Shown one piece after another: positions 8,421 to 16,789 of a stretch of DNA of 64,000 bases. Position 1 is the first letter of the stretch; each line of letters starts with the position of its first letter. The stretch covers positions 1-64,000 of the forward strand of contig JAGNHS010000005.1 of NCBI GenBank assembly GCA_018001635.1, written 5' to 3'. The notes beneath the pieces were generated by a model. The model did no database searches and was not told where the DNA came from. It saw only the letters and a list, made by a program, of their open reading frames with translations. A program made the translations under genes and the position numbers. This stretch comes from Pseudomonadota bacterium (GTDB taxonomy: Bacteria > Bdellovibrionota > UBA2428).

Positions 8421-10556
8421 ATGGCAAAACTCAATAATCCCGTTAAAGTTGAAACTGAATTTGGCGGACGTAAATTAACAATTGAAACTGGGCGCTTTGC
8501 AAAACAAGCTCACGGTTCCGTCTATATCAGCTACGGCGAAACATCGGCATTAGTGACTGCTGTGGGTGCTAAACAACCTAAAGAAGGTATCGACTTTTTC
8601 CCTCTGACTATCGAATTCCAAGAAAAATTTTACGCTTCAGGAAAAATTCCTGGAGGTTTCTTCCGTCGCGAAGCTAAACCTTCTGATTGGGCCACACTCA
8701 ATGCTCGTATGGTTGATCGTCCTCTTCGTCCACTTTTTCCAGAAGGTTATCGCAACGAAACTCAAGTTGTTGTGACATTAACTTCCTATGACAACGAAAA
8801 TGAAGCTGAATGTATTGCGGGAGTGGGCGCTTCTGCGGCTCTTCTTATCAGCGACATTCCATTCGACAATCCTATCGCGACTGTTCGAGTGGGTCGTCTC
8901 GATGCTAAATTTGTTGTTAATCCCACACCCATTCAACAAGAAAGTTCCGACGTTAATATTCTAGTCTCTGCCACTAAAGACGCTATCGTCATGGTAGAGG
9001 GTGGTGCGGATTTTGTTTCTGAAGAAATTTTCTTAGACGCTTTATTTTTTGGCTTCGAACAAGCTCAACATCTCATTGCCCTTCAAGAAAAACTTCAAAA
9101 AATTGCTGGTAAAACTAAACGTCCATTAGTTTTAGCTCCAAAAGAAGACGCCCTTATTGAAGACGTTAGAAAAATTGCACTTCCTCAACTTGAAAAAGCT
9201 TATTCTATTAAAGAAAAACAACAACGCTACGAAGCTTTAGACGCTACTAAAAAAGCTGTTCTCGAAGCTTTTAAAGGCAAAGCACCTGAAGGCGTTGAAG
9301 CTGCGGCATTCGATAAAAAAGTCGATAAAGCTTTGTCTGAAGTTAAAAAAGATTACGCTCGTCAATACACTATGACAAAATCTGTTCGTATCGACGGACG
9401 TAAATACACTGATGTTCGAACAATTGAAACTGAAGTGAATGTGCTTCCTCGAGTTCATGGATCTTCACTTTTCACTCGTGGTGAAACTCAAGCGCTGGCT
9501 ATTGTGACTCTAGGAACTGGAGAAGATGAGCAATTGATTGATAGCGTTCGCGGTAAATTCAATAAACGCGTTATGCTTCATTACAACTTCCCTCCTTATT
9601 GTGTAGGTGAAGTGGGTCGCTTTGGTGGAAACTCTCGACGTGAAGTGGGTCACGGAATGTTAGCGGAACGCGCTATTTCTTCGGTTATTCCAAATCCTGA
9701 AACTTTCCAATACACCATTCGAATCGTATCTGAAGTTCTTGAAAGTAACGGTTCGTCTTCTATGGCTACAGTATGTTCATCTTCAATGGCTCTCATGCAA
9801 GCCGGTGTGCCCGTGAAAAACGCCGTAGCTGGTATTGCTATGGGTCTTATGTCTGAAGGTGATAATGTTGTCGTTCTTTCTGACATCTTGGGTGATGAAG
9901 ATCACTTGGGCGATATGGACTTCAAAATTTGTGGAAGCAAAGATGGTATTTGCGCCGTACAAATGGATATGAAAGTTAAAGGCCTCACCAAGGAAGTCTT
10001 GCGCAAAGCTCTTCTTCAGGCTCGAGACGGTCGTCTTCATATTTTGGGCGAAATGGAAAAAACTATTACTGAAGCCAGTAAAGAAGTTTCTAAATTTGCT
10101 CCAAGATTCACCACTCTTAAAATTAGCACTGAACGCATTAAAGACCTCATCGGCCCTGGTGGTAAAAACATCAAAGGCATTGTGGCTCAAACAGGCGTTA
10201 AAATCGACATCGACGACGATGGAACAGTTCATGTTTCTTCTGTTGATCCAGAAGCTACTGAAAAAGCTCTTGAACTTATTGCCAACCTTACAGCTGAGCC
10301 TGAAGTTGGAAAAGTTTATATGGGCACAGTTGTGAAGATTGTTGAGTTTGGTGCTTTTGTAAATATCATGCCTGGTTGTGATGGATTGTTGCACATTTCT
10401 GAAATCGACAACAATCGAATCAACCGCGTGACAGATGTGCTTCAAGACGGCGATCAAGTTCCTGTTAAGGTGCTTGAAATCGATCGTTCTGGAAAAATTC
10501 GCTTAAGTCGCAGAGCGGCCCTTGCTTCTGCGCAAGGCGAACAAGTACAGCAATAG
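8421..10556 (+). CDS. pnp: Polyribonucleotide nucleotidyltransferase (PNPase)
   Basis: 711 aa, full length. A phosphorolytic 3'-5' exoribonuclease that degrades RNA to nucleoside diphosphates. Domains: first RNase PH domain (1-~140, starting with the typical FGGRKLTIETGRFAKQAHGSV), alpha-helical domain (~230-310), catalytic second RNase PH domain (~325-540, with VHGSSLFTRGETQAL, GRFGGNSRREVGHG and DILGDEDHLGDMDFK), KH domain with LIGPGGKNIKGI (~577) and S1 domain (~630-695, YMGTVVKIVEFGAFV). The active-site acidic cluster DEDHLGDMDFK is intact. It is the last gene of the translation operon. Confidence 0.97.
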   Translation: MAKLNNPVKVETEFGGRKLTIETGRFAKQAHGSVYISYGETSALVTAVGAKQPKEGIDFFPLTIEFQEKFYASGKIPGGFFRREAKPSDWATLNARMVDRPLRPLFPEGYRNETQVVVTLTSYDNENEAECIAGVGASAALLISDIPFDNPIATVRVGRLDAKFVVNPTPIQQESSDVNILVSATKDAIVMVEGGADFVSEEIFLDALFFGFEQAQHLIALQEKLQKIAGKTKRPLVLAPKEDALIEDVRKIALPQLEKAYSIKEKQQRYEALDATKKAVLEAFKGKAPEGVEAAAFDKKVDKALSEVKKDYARQYTMTKSVRIDGRKYTDVRTIETEVNVLPRVHGSSLFTRGETQALAIVTLGTGEDEQLIDSVRGKFNKRVMLHYNFPPYCVGEVGRFGGNSRREVGHGMLAERAISSVIPNPETFQYTIRIVSEVLESNGSSSMATVCSSSMALMQAGVPVKNAVAGIAMGLMSEGDNVVVLSDILGDEDHLGDMDFKICGSKDGICAVQMDMKVKGLTKEVLRKALLQARDGRLHILGEMEKTITEASKEVSKFAPRFTTLKISTERIKDLIGPGGKNIKGIVAQTGVKIDIDDDGTVHVSSVDPEATEKALELIANLTAEPEVGKVYMGTVVKIVEFGAFVNIMPGCDGLLHISEIDNNRINRVTDVLQDGDQVPVKVLEIDRSGKIRLSRRAALASAQGEQVQQ

Positions 10557-10623
10557 GCGCATTTAGTCAGGTATAAATTTACGCATATAGATTCTCCGGA
10601 ATTATTCGGTTAAGTTTCTATTC

Positions 10624-11100
10624 ATGTCATCAAATGAACCTATTATTCTTCGCTGGAAAAAATTAAACGCTAAAGCTCTCATTCCCAAAGTGGCTACCGC
10701 AGGTGCCGCTTGTTTTGACCTTTGCGCGGCTCTCGACGCTCCTATGACCATTAAACGTGGTCAGGTGAATGCCATCCCAACAGGATTGGCTGTTGAAATC
10801 CCACAAGGTTTTGAAATGCAAGTGCGGGCGCGAAGTGGTTTGGCCTTTAAACATGGATTCACTTTGGTCAATGGCATTGGCACGATTGATTCTGACTATC
10901 GTGGTGAAATAAAAGTATTAGCGACATTATTGGCCCAAGACGAACTCATCGTTCAACCTGGCGATCGCATTGCACAGGCTCTGATTAGTCCAGTTCCTCA
11001 AGTTCAACATTTAGAAGTAGAAGAACTCGATAGCACTCAAAGAGGAGCTGGTGGCTTTGGTTCCACTGGAATCGTGAGCCAAGTCGGACAGGGCCAATAG
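10624..11100 (+). CDS. dut: dUTP diphosphatase (dUTPase)
   Basis: 158 aa, the usual trimeric dUTPase size. It hydrolyses dUTP to dUMP and PPi, supplying dTMP synthesis and preventing uracil incorporation. The five motifs are present: AGAACFDLCAA (motif 1), ARSGLA (2), NGIGTIDSDYRGE (3, with the catalytic Asp), GDRIAQALI (4) and the flexible tail RGAGGFGSTG (5). It lies 67 bases after pnp, perhaps with its own promoter. The next gene starts immediately after its stop, so the two are probably co-transcribed. No oddities. Confidence 0.95.
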   Translation: MSSNEPIILRWKKLNAKALIPKVATAGAACFDLCAALDAPMTIKRGQVNAIPTGLAVEIPQGFEMQVRARSGLAFKHGFTLVNGIGTIDSDYRGEIKVLATLLAQDELIVQPGDRIAQALISPVPQVQHLEVEELDSTQRGAGGFGSTGIVSQVGQGQ

Positions 11101-11102
11101 TG

Positions 11103-11951
11103 ATGTCGCAAGCTGTAGTGGTTGTAGGCTCGGGACAGATGGGTGCAGGGATTGCTCAAGTCTGCGCTCAATCGAATTACACAGTGGCTCTTTGGGACGC
11201 CAATCGCGATGCTCTTGAACGAGCGAAAAGCAACATAAAAAATAGCCTCACAAAACTCAGCGAAAAAAAATTAATTACAGAAAGCGTAGAGGCTATCATG
11301 GCTCGATTACGCTTTTGTTCTGTACTGGATGAAGTGCTCAATCCTGCCCCCAGTGTTGTGATTGAAGCCATCACAGAAAATTTCGAAGTTAAAAAAGAAT
11401 TATTTCAAAGAATGGATTCACTCCTTCCCAAGGATTGTATTTTTGCTTCCAACACAAGCTCTATTAGCATCACCAAGCTTGCAGCTGTGACTCAAAGACC
11501 CGACAAAGTTATCGGCATGCATTTCATGAATCCTGTGCCTATTATGAAATTAGTTGAAGTGATCAAAGGACTCAGGACATCTGAAGCTACCCAAAAATTC
11601 ATCAACGAGATGGCTCTTAAGCTTGGAAAAACAACTGTGCAATCGAATGATAAGCCAGGATTTATCGTCAACAGAATTTTAATGCCCATGATTAACGAAG
11701 CTTGTTTTGCACTCGAAGAAAATTTAGCCAGCGCTGAAGACATCGACACAGCTATGAAACTGGGCACCAATCAACCCATGGGACCGCTGGCTCTTGCAGA
11801 TTTCATTGGGCTCGACACCTGTCTTTTTATCATGCAGGTGCTCTTTGAAGGTTTAGGCGACAGTAAATATCGACCCGCTCCCTTGCTTCGACAATATGTT
11901 GAAGCGGGTTATTTAGGAAGAAAATCTAAACGCGGATTTTTTCAGTATTAA
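11103..11951 (+). CDS. 3-hydroxyacyl-CoA (3-hydroxybutyryl-CoA) dehydrogenase
   Basis: 282 aa from the ATG at 11103 (a GTG one codon earlier overlaps the dut stop). An NAD(P)-dependent enzyme that interconverts 3-hydroxyacyl-CoA and 3-ketoacyl-CoA. Motifs: Rossmann GSGQMGAGIAQ at the N-terminus, SNTSSISIT and the catalytic-His region HFMNPVPIMKLVE (~138-150), NDKPGFIVNRI (~180) and MGPLALADFIGLDTC. The single-domain length matches the short-chain Hbd/PaaH type rather than a FadB fusion. Together with the acyl-CoA dehydrogenase at 18631 and the CoA-transferase at the right edge, it indicates short-chain fatty acid or beta-oxidation metabolism. The exact substrate cannot be told. Confidence 0.9.
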   Translation: MSQAVVVVGSGQMGAGIAQVCAQSNYTVALWDANRDALERAKSNIKNSLTKLSEKKLITESVEAIMARLRFCSVLDEVLNPAPSVVIEAITENFEVKKELFQRMDSLLPKDCIFASNTSSISITKLAAVTQRPDKVIGMHFMNPVPIMKLVEVIKGLRTSEATQKFINEMALKLGKTTVQSNDKPGFIVNRILMPMINEACFALEENLASAEDIDTAMKLGTNQPMGPLALADFIGLDTCLFIMQVLFEGLGDSKYRPAPLLRQYVEAGYLGRKSKRGFFQY

Positions 11952-12034
11952 GAAGTGGCCAGTAAAAATGCTGTCACTTCGCATTTAACAGTAGACGAAG
12001 TCTCTAAAGTCAAAAATCTGACTGATTCACTCTA

Positions 12035-12062
12035 TAAGTTAAGCCATTAGCTATGCCGATAA
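12035..12062 (+). promoter_or_regulatory. Sigma-28 (FliA)-like promoter of the exported kinase gene
   Basis: TAAG (12035-12038), a 16-nt spacer and a perfect GCCGATAA (12055-12062) match the FliA consensus. The ATG of the kinase follows 10 nt after the -10, so the leader would be only a few bases. Confidence 0.6.
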
Positions 12063-12072
12063 GCTTTGGAGC

Positions 12073-13239
12073 ATGTCGTATTTTAACTGGAATTTTAAAG
12101 TAAAGAATTTTTTAAAATCTTTATTTTTAAGCTTCTTATTTCTTTTCAATATTCATCAACTACAGGCCACAGTTAATTTTTCAGCGCTTGATTGTCTTAA
12201 AATTCTTGTAAAAGTTGTCTCTCCAAAAAAGGACACTGATAAAAAGGCAAGATTTGCTCCGCTAGAAGTTCCTGAAATAAAAGCATTAGAAAAATCTGCT
12301 GAAAATTCCGAGCGAGCACCTGAGCGGGCCATTTTCTCCCCCCTTGAGCTTCAGGCTTTCCAAAATAGAAATGCTGTTGAATCTGTAGCTATTGATCATG
12401 CTCCGACCAATAAACCACATACAAATTCTGGCGGTATGGGCGTGGTTGAAAGAGGCTTTATTCCACAAAGAAGAGAAGCCGTGGCTATTAAAAGAGCAAA
12501 AAATGATTCAACAGAAGATAATCTACAAAGAGAAATAAAAACATTACAAAAGCTAAATTCTGGCGAAACTCCACCTAGCGAAATTCCAAGATATTATGGA
12601 AATTCAGTTAATAAAGATTGGCAAACAGAACTCTACACGGATTGGGTAGAAGGAAAAACCTTTCTTAATGCCCATAAACTTCCACTTAAACTCAATCAAT
12701 ACGTGGGTGGCAGCAAAGAAGTGCTTCGCCAATTACAAAGTTTATTAAGGGCTCTAGATTGGATGCATAACAAAGGTGTTCTTCATTTAGATGTGAAAGG
12801 TGCCAACGTGATGCTACGAGAGAACGGATCTTTAAAACTTCTTGATTACGGAACGGCCGCTGAGTTTGACACCATAAAGGGTGGGGGGCTTCTTGAGCCG
12901 GCCTTTGGTTACACCGAAACCTATGCCTCTCCTGAATATCGAGCACTTTTCGCAGAACAAATTAAAAAAATGAAAGCAAACAATGAACCCATAAGTACAG
13001 ACTTAGTGGGTCCTAAATCTGATATTTATTCCGTAGGTGTGATGATTCAATTTTGGTTAAAAAAACAATTTGACCCTAAGACAAACACTTGGCCCAAAGA
13101 CATGCCTGAATCTATACAAGCTCAATATTTAATATTGGCCGATATCGCCTCAAGAATGACTGAATTTTCTGTGGCCAAAAGAATGGGAGCTATAGAAGCT
13201 ATTCAAGAATTAGGATTTGTGGCTCAAAGTTTAAAATAA
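12073..13239 (+). CDS. Exported eukaryotic-like Ser/Thr protein kinase
   Basis: 388 aa. A signal peptide (basic start, then FLKSLFLSFLFLFNIHQLQA, cleavage near residue 33) precedes a linker of ~80 residues and a complete kinase domain. The domain shows the glycine loop NSGGMGVVERGF (~118), VAIK lysine (~139), an alpha-C Glu in LQREIKTLQ, the catalytic loop HLDVKGANVM (~239, HLD for HRD), DYG for DFG (~257), SPE for APE (~286) and KSDIYSVGV. All catalytic residues are present, so it is probably active. There is no transmembrane segment after the signal peptide, so the whole kinase would leave the cytoplasm. The promoter is FliA-like. It overlaps the convergent neighbour tail-to-tail by 9 bp and shares an N-terminal module with it. 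Targets unknown. Confidence 0.88.
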   Translation: MSYFNWNFKVKNFLKSLFLSFLFLFNIHQLQATVNFSALDCLKILVKVVSPKKDTDKKARFAPLEVPEIKALEKSAENSERAPERAIFSPLELQAFQNRNAVESVAIDHAPTNKPHTNSGGMGVVERGFIPQRREAVAIKRAKNDSTEDNLQREIKTLQKLNSGETPPSEIPRYYGNSVNKDWQTELYTDWVEGKTFLNAHKLPLKLNQYVGGSKEVLRQLQSLLRALDWMHNKGVLHLDVKGANVMLRENGSLKLLDYGTAAEFDTIKGGGLLEPAFGYTETYASPEYRALFAEQIKKMKANNEPISTDLVGPKSDIYSVGVMIQFWLKKQFDPKTNTWPKDMPESIQAQYLILADIASRMTEFSVAKRMGAIEAIQELGFVAQSLK

Positions 13240-14400
13240 ATCGTGAAGTTCATCTCGGCGAAGAGTTGTGAGCAAACAAAAATAATCCTCGCCAATAAAT
13301 TTATAGAAATTTGTAATAGGCACTTCAGTAAAAAGAGGCTTATATCGATTTGGATATTCTAGAAATTGCGCATTGAGATGCTCTAAGGCTTTTTGACCTT
13401 GATCGGATGTCTTTAAATATCCACTAATTGGTTTAAGAAGTGCTAGTCTTGTAATTTCATCCGTTATGATTTTATGAGCCGCATTCCAATCTATCGCCGT
13501 AGCCACATCAAGAAATCCATGACCTATCGAAACATAAAGCATAGAAAGCATCATGGCCGATTCTGCAGGATCCGCAGAAGAAAAAGCTGTCGAAAAATCC
13601 CCATTATCTTCATCAATACCAACTGACATTTTATAAAATAATTTTCTTTTTATAATAGCAATGTTTTCTTTAGAGATTAACTTTTTAGTGGCTCTTTGAT
13701 TAAAAAAATCATCCATGAAATGCAGAATGATTCTATATTTTTCGGCAATGGGTCCGGCAATTTCAAATGGAACTGAGGAGAAGGGCAGATGAAATCCCAC
13801 ATCATGTAAATAATGGTTTAAATTTAGAGAAGGATCGTGAAGAGGAAGTTCTAGATGATCGGCAAAACGTCTTACATAATATTCTGCTGAATTTTCTTTT
13901 TGAAGGTAAAAGCCTACAGGAATAAGAGGCTTATTAAGAGAATGAAGTTTTTGATTGGCCAACCTTAAGGTTTTAATAATTTCAGTCGGGTCGGGTATCT
14001 TAAGAGTTTCATGATCAACTATTTTAAAACCTAAAAATTCAGCAAAAGTTTTTCCAAACGCATCAAGGGGTCGTCGAGGATCGCCTTGTGAATCGTATTT
14101 CACACTTGTGTGGGTGGAAAACCAATAAGGAGATATTTTTTTTAATGTTAAAATTTGCCCACCATGAATGGCGCGTTCAGTATTTTCAAGTTTAACAGAA
14201 ACGGTGTCGGGAGCTGTTAGGGCACCAAAATCTTCTTCGCGATCAGCCACACCTAATTTATTTTGAACTTCAATTAAAAAACGCATGCAGCCTATGTCAA
14301 TTTTAGCAAAGGGAGTGGCTCTTAAATTAGAACAAATGAGAGCATTGATGGTCAGCAAAAAAAATAAGACTCTAAAATTGGAGATTCTTAAGATTTTCAC
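13231..14400 (-). CDS. Exported protein of unknown function sharing an N-terminal module with the kinase
   Basis: 389 aa from a GTG at 14400 with no obvious Shine-Dalgarno. A signal peptide (RVLFFLLTINALICSNLRA) is followed by a mature start that resembles the kinase encoded convergently. Both have a D-x-x-C/C-x-(F/I)L-(I/V) stretch and, about 35 residues on, an E-N-(S/T)-E-R-A motif. The rest (about residues 90-389) is mostly alpha-helical by composition, with no recognisable catalytic signature; segments such as HGFLDVATAIDWNAAHKII are not diagnostic. Given the proximity and shared N-terminus, it could act with or on the kinase. This is inference. Confidence 0.7.
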   Translation of the reverse strand: MKILRISNFRVLFFLLTINALICSNLRATPFAKIDIGCMRFLIEVQNKLGVADREEDFGALTAPDTVSVKLENTERAIHGGQILTLKKISPYWFSTHTSVKYDSQGDPRRPLDAFGKTFAEFLGFKIVDHETLKIPDPTEIIKTLRLANQKLHSLNKPLIPVGFYLQKENSAEYYVRRFADHLELPLHDPSLNLNHYLHDVGFHLPFSSVPFEIAGPIAEKYRIILHFMDDFFNQRATKKLISKENIAIIKRKLFYKMSVGIDEDNGDFSTAFSSADPAESAMMLSMLYVSIGHGFLDVATAIDWNAAHKIITDEITRLALLKPISGYLKTSDQGQKALEHLNAQFLEYPNRYKPLFTEVPITNFYKFIGEDYFCLLTTLRRDELHDLF

Positions 14401-14446
14401 TTGTGTAGCGCTTTAGCATTTTGGCCCTAGTCTTACTAGGAAGAAC

Positions 14447-15496
14447 TTAGAGACTAGGCTCTTGATCTATCTTTGGGTCAGGTTCAGTTAAGCATAGATA
14501 ATGGTAAACGGCTTGAATGATGTTGGAATCATGTCTTCTTTTAGTTGCCGGTAGATGGTCTTCACGAATTGTATCTAATACCATTCTTAGATTCTTACGT
14601 TGATCATAAGATTCTGATTTCAACCAATGCTCATAAACATCCACAGCTAAAGCTGCAATTTTAACTAGTTCTGGAAGACTTTTTGTGTAAACTCGCCTTG
14701 GAAATCCTTGCCCATTATGAAGCTCATGGTGGTTAAGGATCATCTGAAGTGCAGTTTCTGTAACGTTTTTAAATTTATCTACGGCAACAAAATGAGATTG
14801 AGCGGGATGTTTTTGATAAACCGCTAAAAAGCCCTCAGGCAATTTTTCCTGATTTACAAAGAGTTTTGCCATATCCCTATTGCTGGAATTTTTAAGAGCA
14901 AAATCCATCAAAATGGTGGAGGCGGTAATGTCCATAAATGCAGAGCGAGTGGCATGACCATTGGCCATAGCAAAAACAAAACAAAGCGCACGGATGGCTT
15001 CGAAACTTTGATTGTTTTTTAAATTGGGTAGGGTTTGAAGAATTTGAATTTCATAGTTTTGAAGATCCTCGAAGACTTCGTTGACTATGATTTCCGAAAT
15101 TTTAGACAATTGATCTGTAGCCTTTTCTGGGAGCACATCTTCTCTTAAAAGATGAAGATAGAGATCCGTAATAAGCTCTTGAGTTTCCTTGCGAAAACTG
15201 GATTCACTAGAATTAGGTTTTGGAAATTTTTTATAACGAAGTCGCCATTGTTCAGTAGGGCAATATAGACGAGAGTCGGCATGCGCCTGTAGTTTTAATT
15301 GATGTTCTCGGCTAAACTCAGTGCCCGCATCTAACCAGCGCACATAACGGCGCGACTCTGGCATACGGACATAAATATCAACCGCGCAGGATCCATCAGA
15401 AGTGAGCGGTATTTTAGGCAATACCACAAACTCAGCTTGCGTTGCGGGATGAGCGTATTTGGGTCCAAATTCCATAGTCTTATGTAAATTCGGCAT
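14447..15496 (-). CDS. HD-GYP-like protein with a degenerate metal site
   Basis: 349 aa, no signal peptide. The C-terminal half carries HHELHNGQGFPRR (~252), the counterpart of the HHExxDGxGYP motif of HD-GYP c-di-GMP phosphodiesterases. The HD pair itself appears to be lost: where a family member has LLHDIG, this protein reads ILMDFA (~190). The first ~80 residues (DIYVRMPESRRYVRWLDAGTEFS) look like the N-terminal domain common in delta-type HD-GYP proteins. It may therefore bind or sense c-di-GMP rather than hydrolyse it. It faces the exported-protein genes and its start is 11 bp from an inverted-repeat arm. Fold call good, activity inferred. Confidence 0.75.
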   Translation of the reverse strand: MPNLHKTMEFGPKYAHPATQAEFVVLPKIPLTSDGSCAVDIYVRMPESRRYVRWLDAGTEFSREHQLKLQAHADSRLYCPTEQWRLRYKKFPKPNSSESSFRKETQELITDLYLHLLREDVLPEKATDQLSKISEIIVNEVFEDLQNYEIQILQTLPNLKNNQSFEAIRALCFVFAMANGHATRSAFMDITASTILMDFALKNSSNRDMAKLFVNQEKLPEGFLAVYQKHPAQSHFVAVDKFKNVTETALQMILNHHELHNGQGFPRRVYTKSLPELVKIAALAVDVYEHWLKSESYDQRKNLRMVLDTIREDHLPATKRRHDSNIIQAVYHYLCLTEPDPKIDQEPSL

Positions 15497-15510
15497 TTTG
15501 CCCGCGAAAG

Positions 15511-15539
15511 TTTAATTGTGCGCGAAGAAACGGGCCTGG
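15511..15539. repeat. Left arm of a 29-bp inverted repeat flanking a small gene
   Basis: This 29-bp stretch, beginning TTTAATTGTGCGCGAAG, is repeated in inverted orientation at 16040-16068 with a single mismatch. The same core forms both halves of the 56-bp palindrome at 37370. It looks like a terminal repeat of a small mobile or palindromic element enclosing the gene at 15593-16000. No flanking target duplication is evident. Confidence 0.8.
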
Positions 15540-15548
15540 CTCAATCAA

Positions 15549-15577
15549 TTCACTATTGACACACTGCATAATATAAT
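15549..15577 (+). promoter_or_regulatory. Sigma-70-like promoter of the small exported protein
   Basis: TTCACT (15549-15554), a 17-nt spacer and TATAAT (15572-15577). A TTGACA at 15556 could serve an alternative -10. No Shine-Dalgarno precedes the ATG at 15593, so the leader is very short. Confidence 0.5.
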
Positions 15578-15592
15578 TTAAAAGCGCTCCAT

Positions 15593-16000
15593 ATGAAAAA
15601 AATACTAAGTTTAGTGACTCTTTCGGTGATTGTTTCCTTCACATTTGCTGGGGGAGACGATTCCAAACCTAAAAAGCCAGAACAACGTAGAGTTCGAGTA
15701 AGACCTCAAATTCAACAAGAAGAACAAAGCACGCAAATTGTAGAGCGCTATGAAGTGGTACCGGTTCTTGTTTGGGGTATTCGATATTATTCTTGTGTGA
15801 ATCCTTATACTGGTTGCGTTTATCACCAACCCGTTCAGGAATGGTTTGTTCAATATGTTAAAGTTTATGTTGGAAATCAAATCATTTACAATAACGTAGT
15901 TCGTCCAATCCCACGCGAAAACGTTAGAAATTATCAAAACAATCAAGGCGTAAGAGATTACCAAGATTTCTCACAAGATGATCAGTTTTATCACCCTTAA
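15593..16000 (+). CDS. Small exported protein inside an inverted-repeat unit
   Basis: 135 aa. An 18-20 residue signal peptide (MKKILSLVTLSVIVSFTFA, then GGDD) is followed by a basic, Gln/Arg-rich stretch (~30-50) and an aromatic region rich in Tyr, Val and Trp with two cysteines (SCVNPYTGC, ~67-75) that may form a disulfide. The end is Asn/Gln/Asp-rich. No family recognised. The gene lies entirely between the 29-bp inverted repeats at 15511 and 16040, so it may be cargo of a small mobile unit. The signal peptide is clear; the function is unknown. Confidence 0.7.
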   Translation: MKKILSLVTLSVIVSFTFAGGDDSKPKKPEQRRVRVRPQIQQEEQSTQIVERYEVVPVLVWGIRYYSCVNPYTGCVYHQPVQEWFVQYVKVYVGNQIIYNNVVRPIPRENVRNYQNNQGVRDYQDFSQDDQFYHP

Positions 16001-16039
16001 AAATTAAACTAACGAATTTATTGATTTAATTACGAAATC

Positions 16040-16068
16040 CCAGGACCGTTTCTTCGCGCACAATTAAA
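16040..16068. repeat. Right arm of the 29-bp inverted repeat
   Basis: Reverse complement of 15511-15539 with one mismatch (GGTCC for GGGCC). It ends one base before the stop codon of the minus-strand gene at 16070. See the palindrome at 37370-37425 for a third, self-paired copy. Confidence 0.8.
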
Positions 16069-16069
16069 A

Positions 16070-16789
16070 TCACTCATAGGCGCGGATTTCGGCGTCGGGT
16101 GGCCAAGGAATAGAAAAGCGCTTGTTCTTAAGAGCAGGTGCTTTTTGAAAATTATTAAAATAGAGCTGTTCGGGGTTTTGCCCCTTCACTTGAAGGCTAA
16201 TTTTTTTAGGAAATGCACTCTTTGGAAGAATCTCAAGAGTCATTGAGTCTATGCCAATTTCATCAGCTTTTTTGGATTCCATAAATATTTTATGAATCTC
16301 AGGGCTCGCACTCTTAAGTGATATTTTAAATTTAGAATCAAAACACGCATAAAATGCCACTTCGCTATCCTTAAGAGCCTTGAAACAATTGAGCATCATC
16401 GAAAGTTTTGTAGAACTAATACTTCGATAGAAACTAAACTTAGGAGCCACACCTACAAGAGTCATTAGTTCATAGCCATGATCGTTATATAAATTTAACT
16501 GATAGCTACCCAAAGGGCTGTCTGTTTTAATTTCAACAGCATTATCCTTTAATCGATAAGACAAGCGGCCTGTAAGCACATTTAAATTATCAAACAATTG
16601 AAGTATGAGAGAAGTTTTGCCTTCGATTTTAAATGAAGTTTCAAAATTTTGTGTGTCTCGTAAAGTTTTGCCCCATTGATAAAATGCTTCTCGAACGGGG
16701 TCTAACGAATCTTGGGCAAGTGTCTTATGTGAAAGAAAAAAAACAAATAGAAAAAGTAAGTTTATTGATAATATTTTTTTATTTAACAT
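16070..16789 (-). CDS. Exported protein, possibly LolA-like
   Basis: 239 aa from the ATG at 16789, which overlaps the end of the upstream gene and places a signal peptide at the N-terminus (NKKILSINLLFLFVFFLSHKTLAQ, then D). In-frame codons further upstream would bury it. The mature part is beta-rich, with a FETSFKIEGKTSLI...GRLSYRLKDN pattern that recalls outer-membrane lipoprotein carrier (LolA/LolB-like) folds, but no diagnostic motif is present. Three genes (18401 to 16070) run head to tail with minimal gaps and probably form an operon headed by an L,D-transpeptidase lipoprotein, pointing to an envelope role. The LolA comparison is weak. Confidence 0.6.
   Translation of the reverse strand: MLNKKILSINLLFLFVFFLSHKTLAQDSLDPVREAFYQWGKTLRDTQNFETSFKIEGKTSLILQLFDNLNVLTGRLSYRLKDNAVEIKTDSPLGSYQLNLYNDHGYELMTLVGVAPKFSFYRSISSTKLSMMLNCFKALKDSEVAFYACFDSKFKISLKSASPEIHKIFMESKKADEIGIDSMTLEILPKSAFPKKISLQVKGQNPEQLYFNNFQKAPALKNKRFSIPWPPDAEIRAYE

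Noticed and set aside
9783-10457. A 224-codon minus-strand reading frame inside pnp
   Set aside because: It is entirely antisense to a strongly conserved PNPase coding region, is Asn/Phe/Ser-rich with no family pattern, and has no ribosome site; a shadow of biased codon use.
14401-14446. Terminator between the HD-GYP-like gene and the exported protein gene
   Set aside because: A 6-bp hairpin (CCTAGT/ACTAGG) is visible but there is no T-run on either strand.
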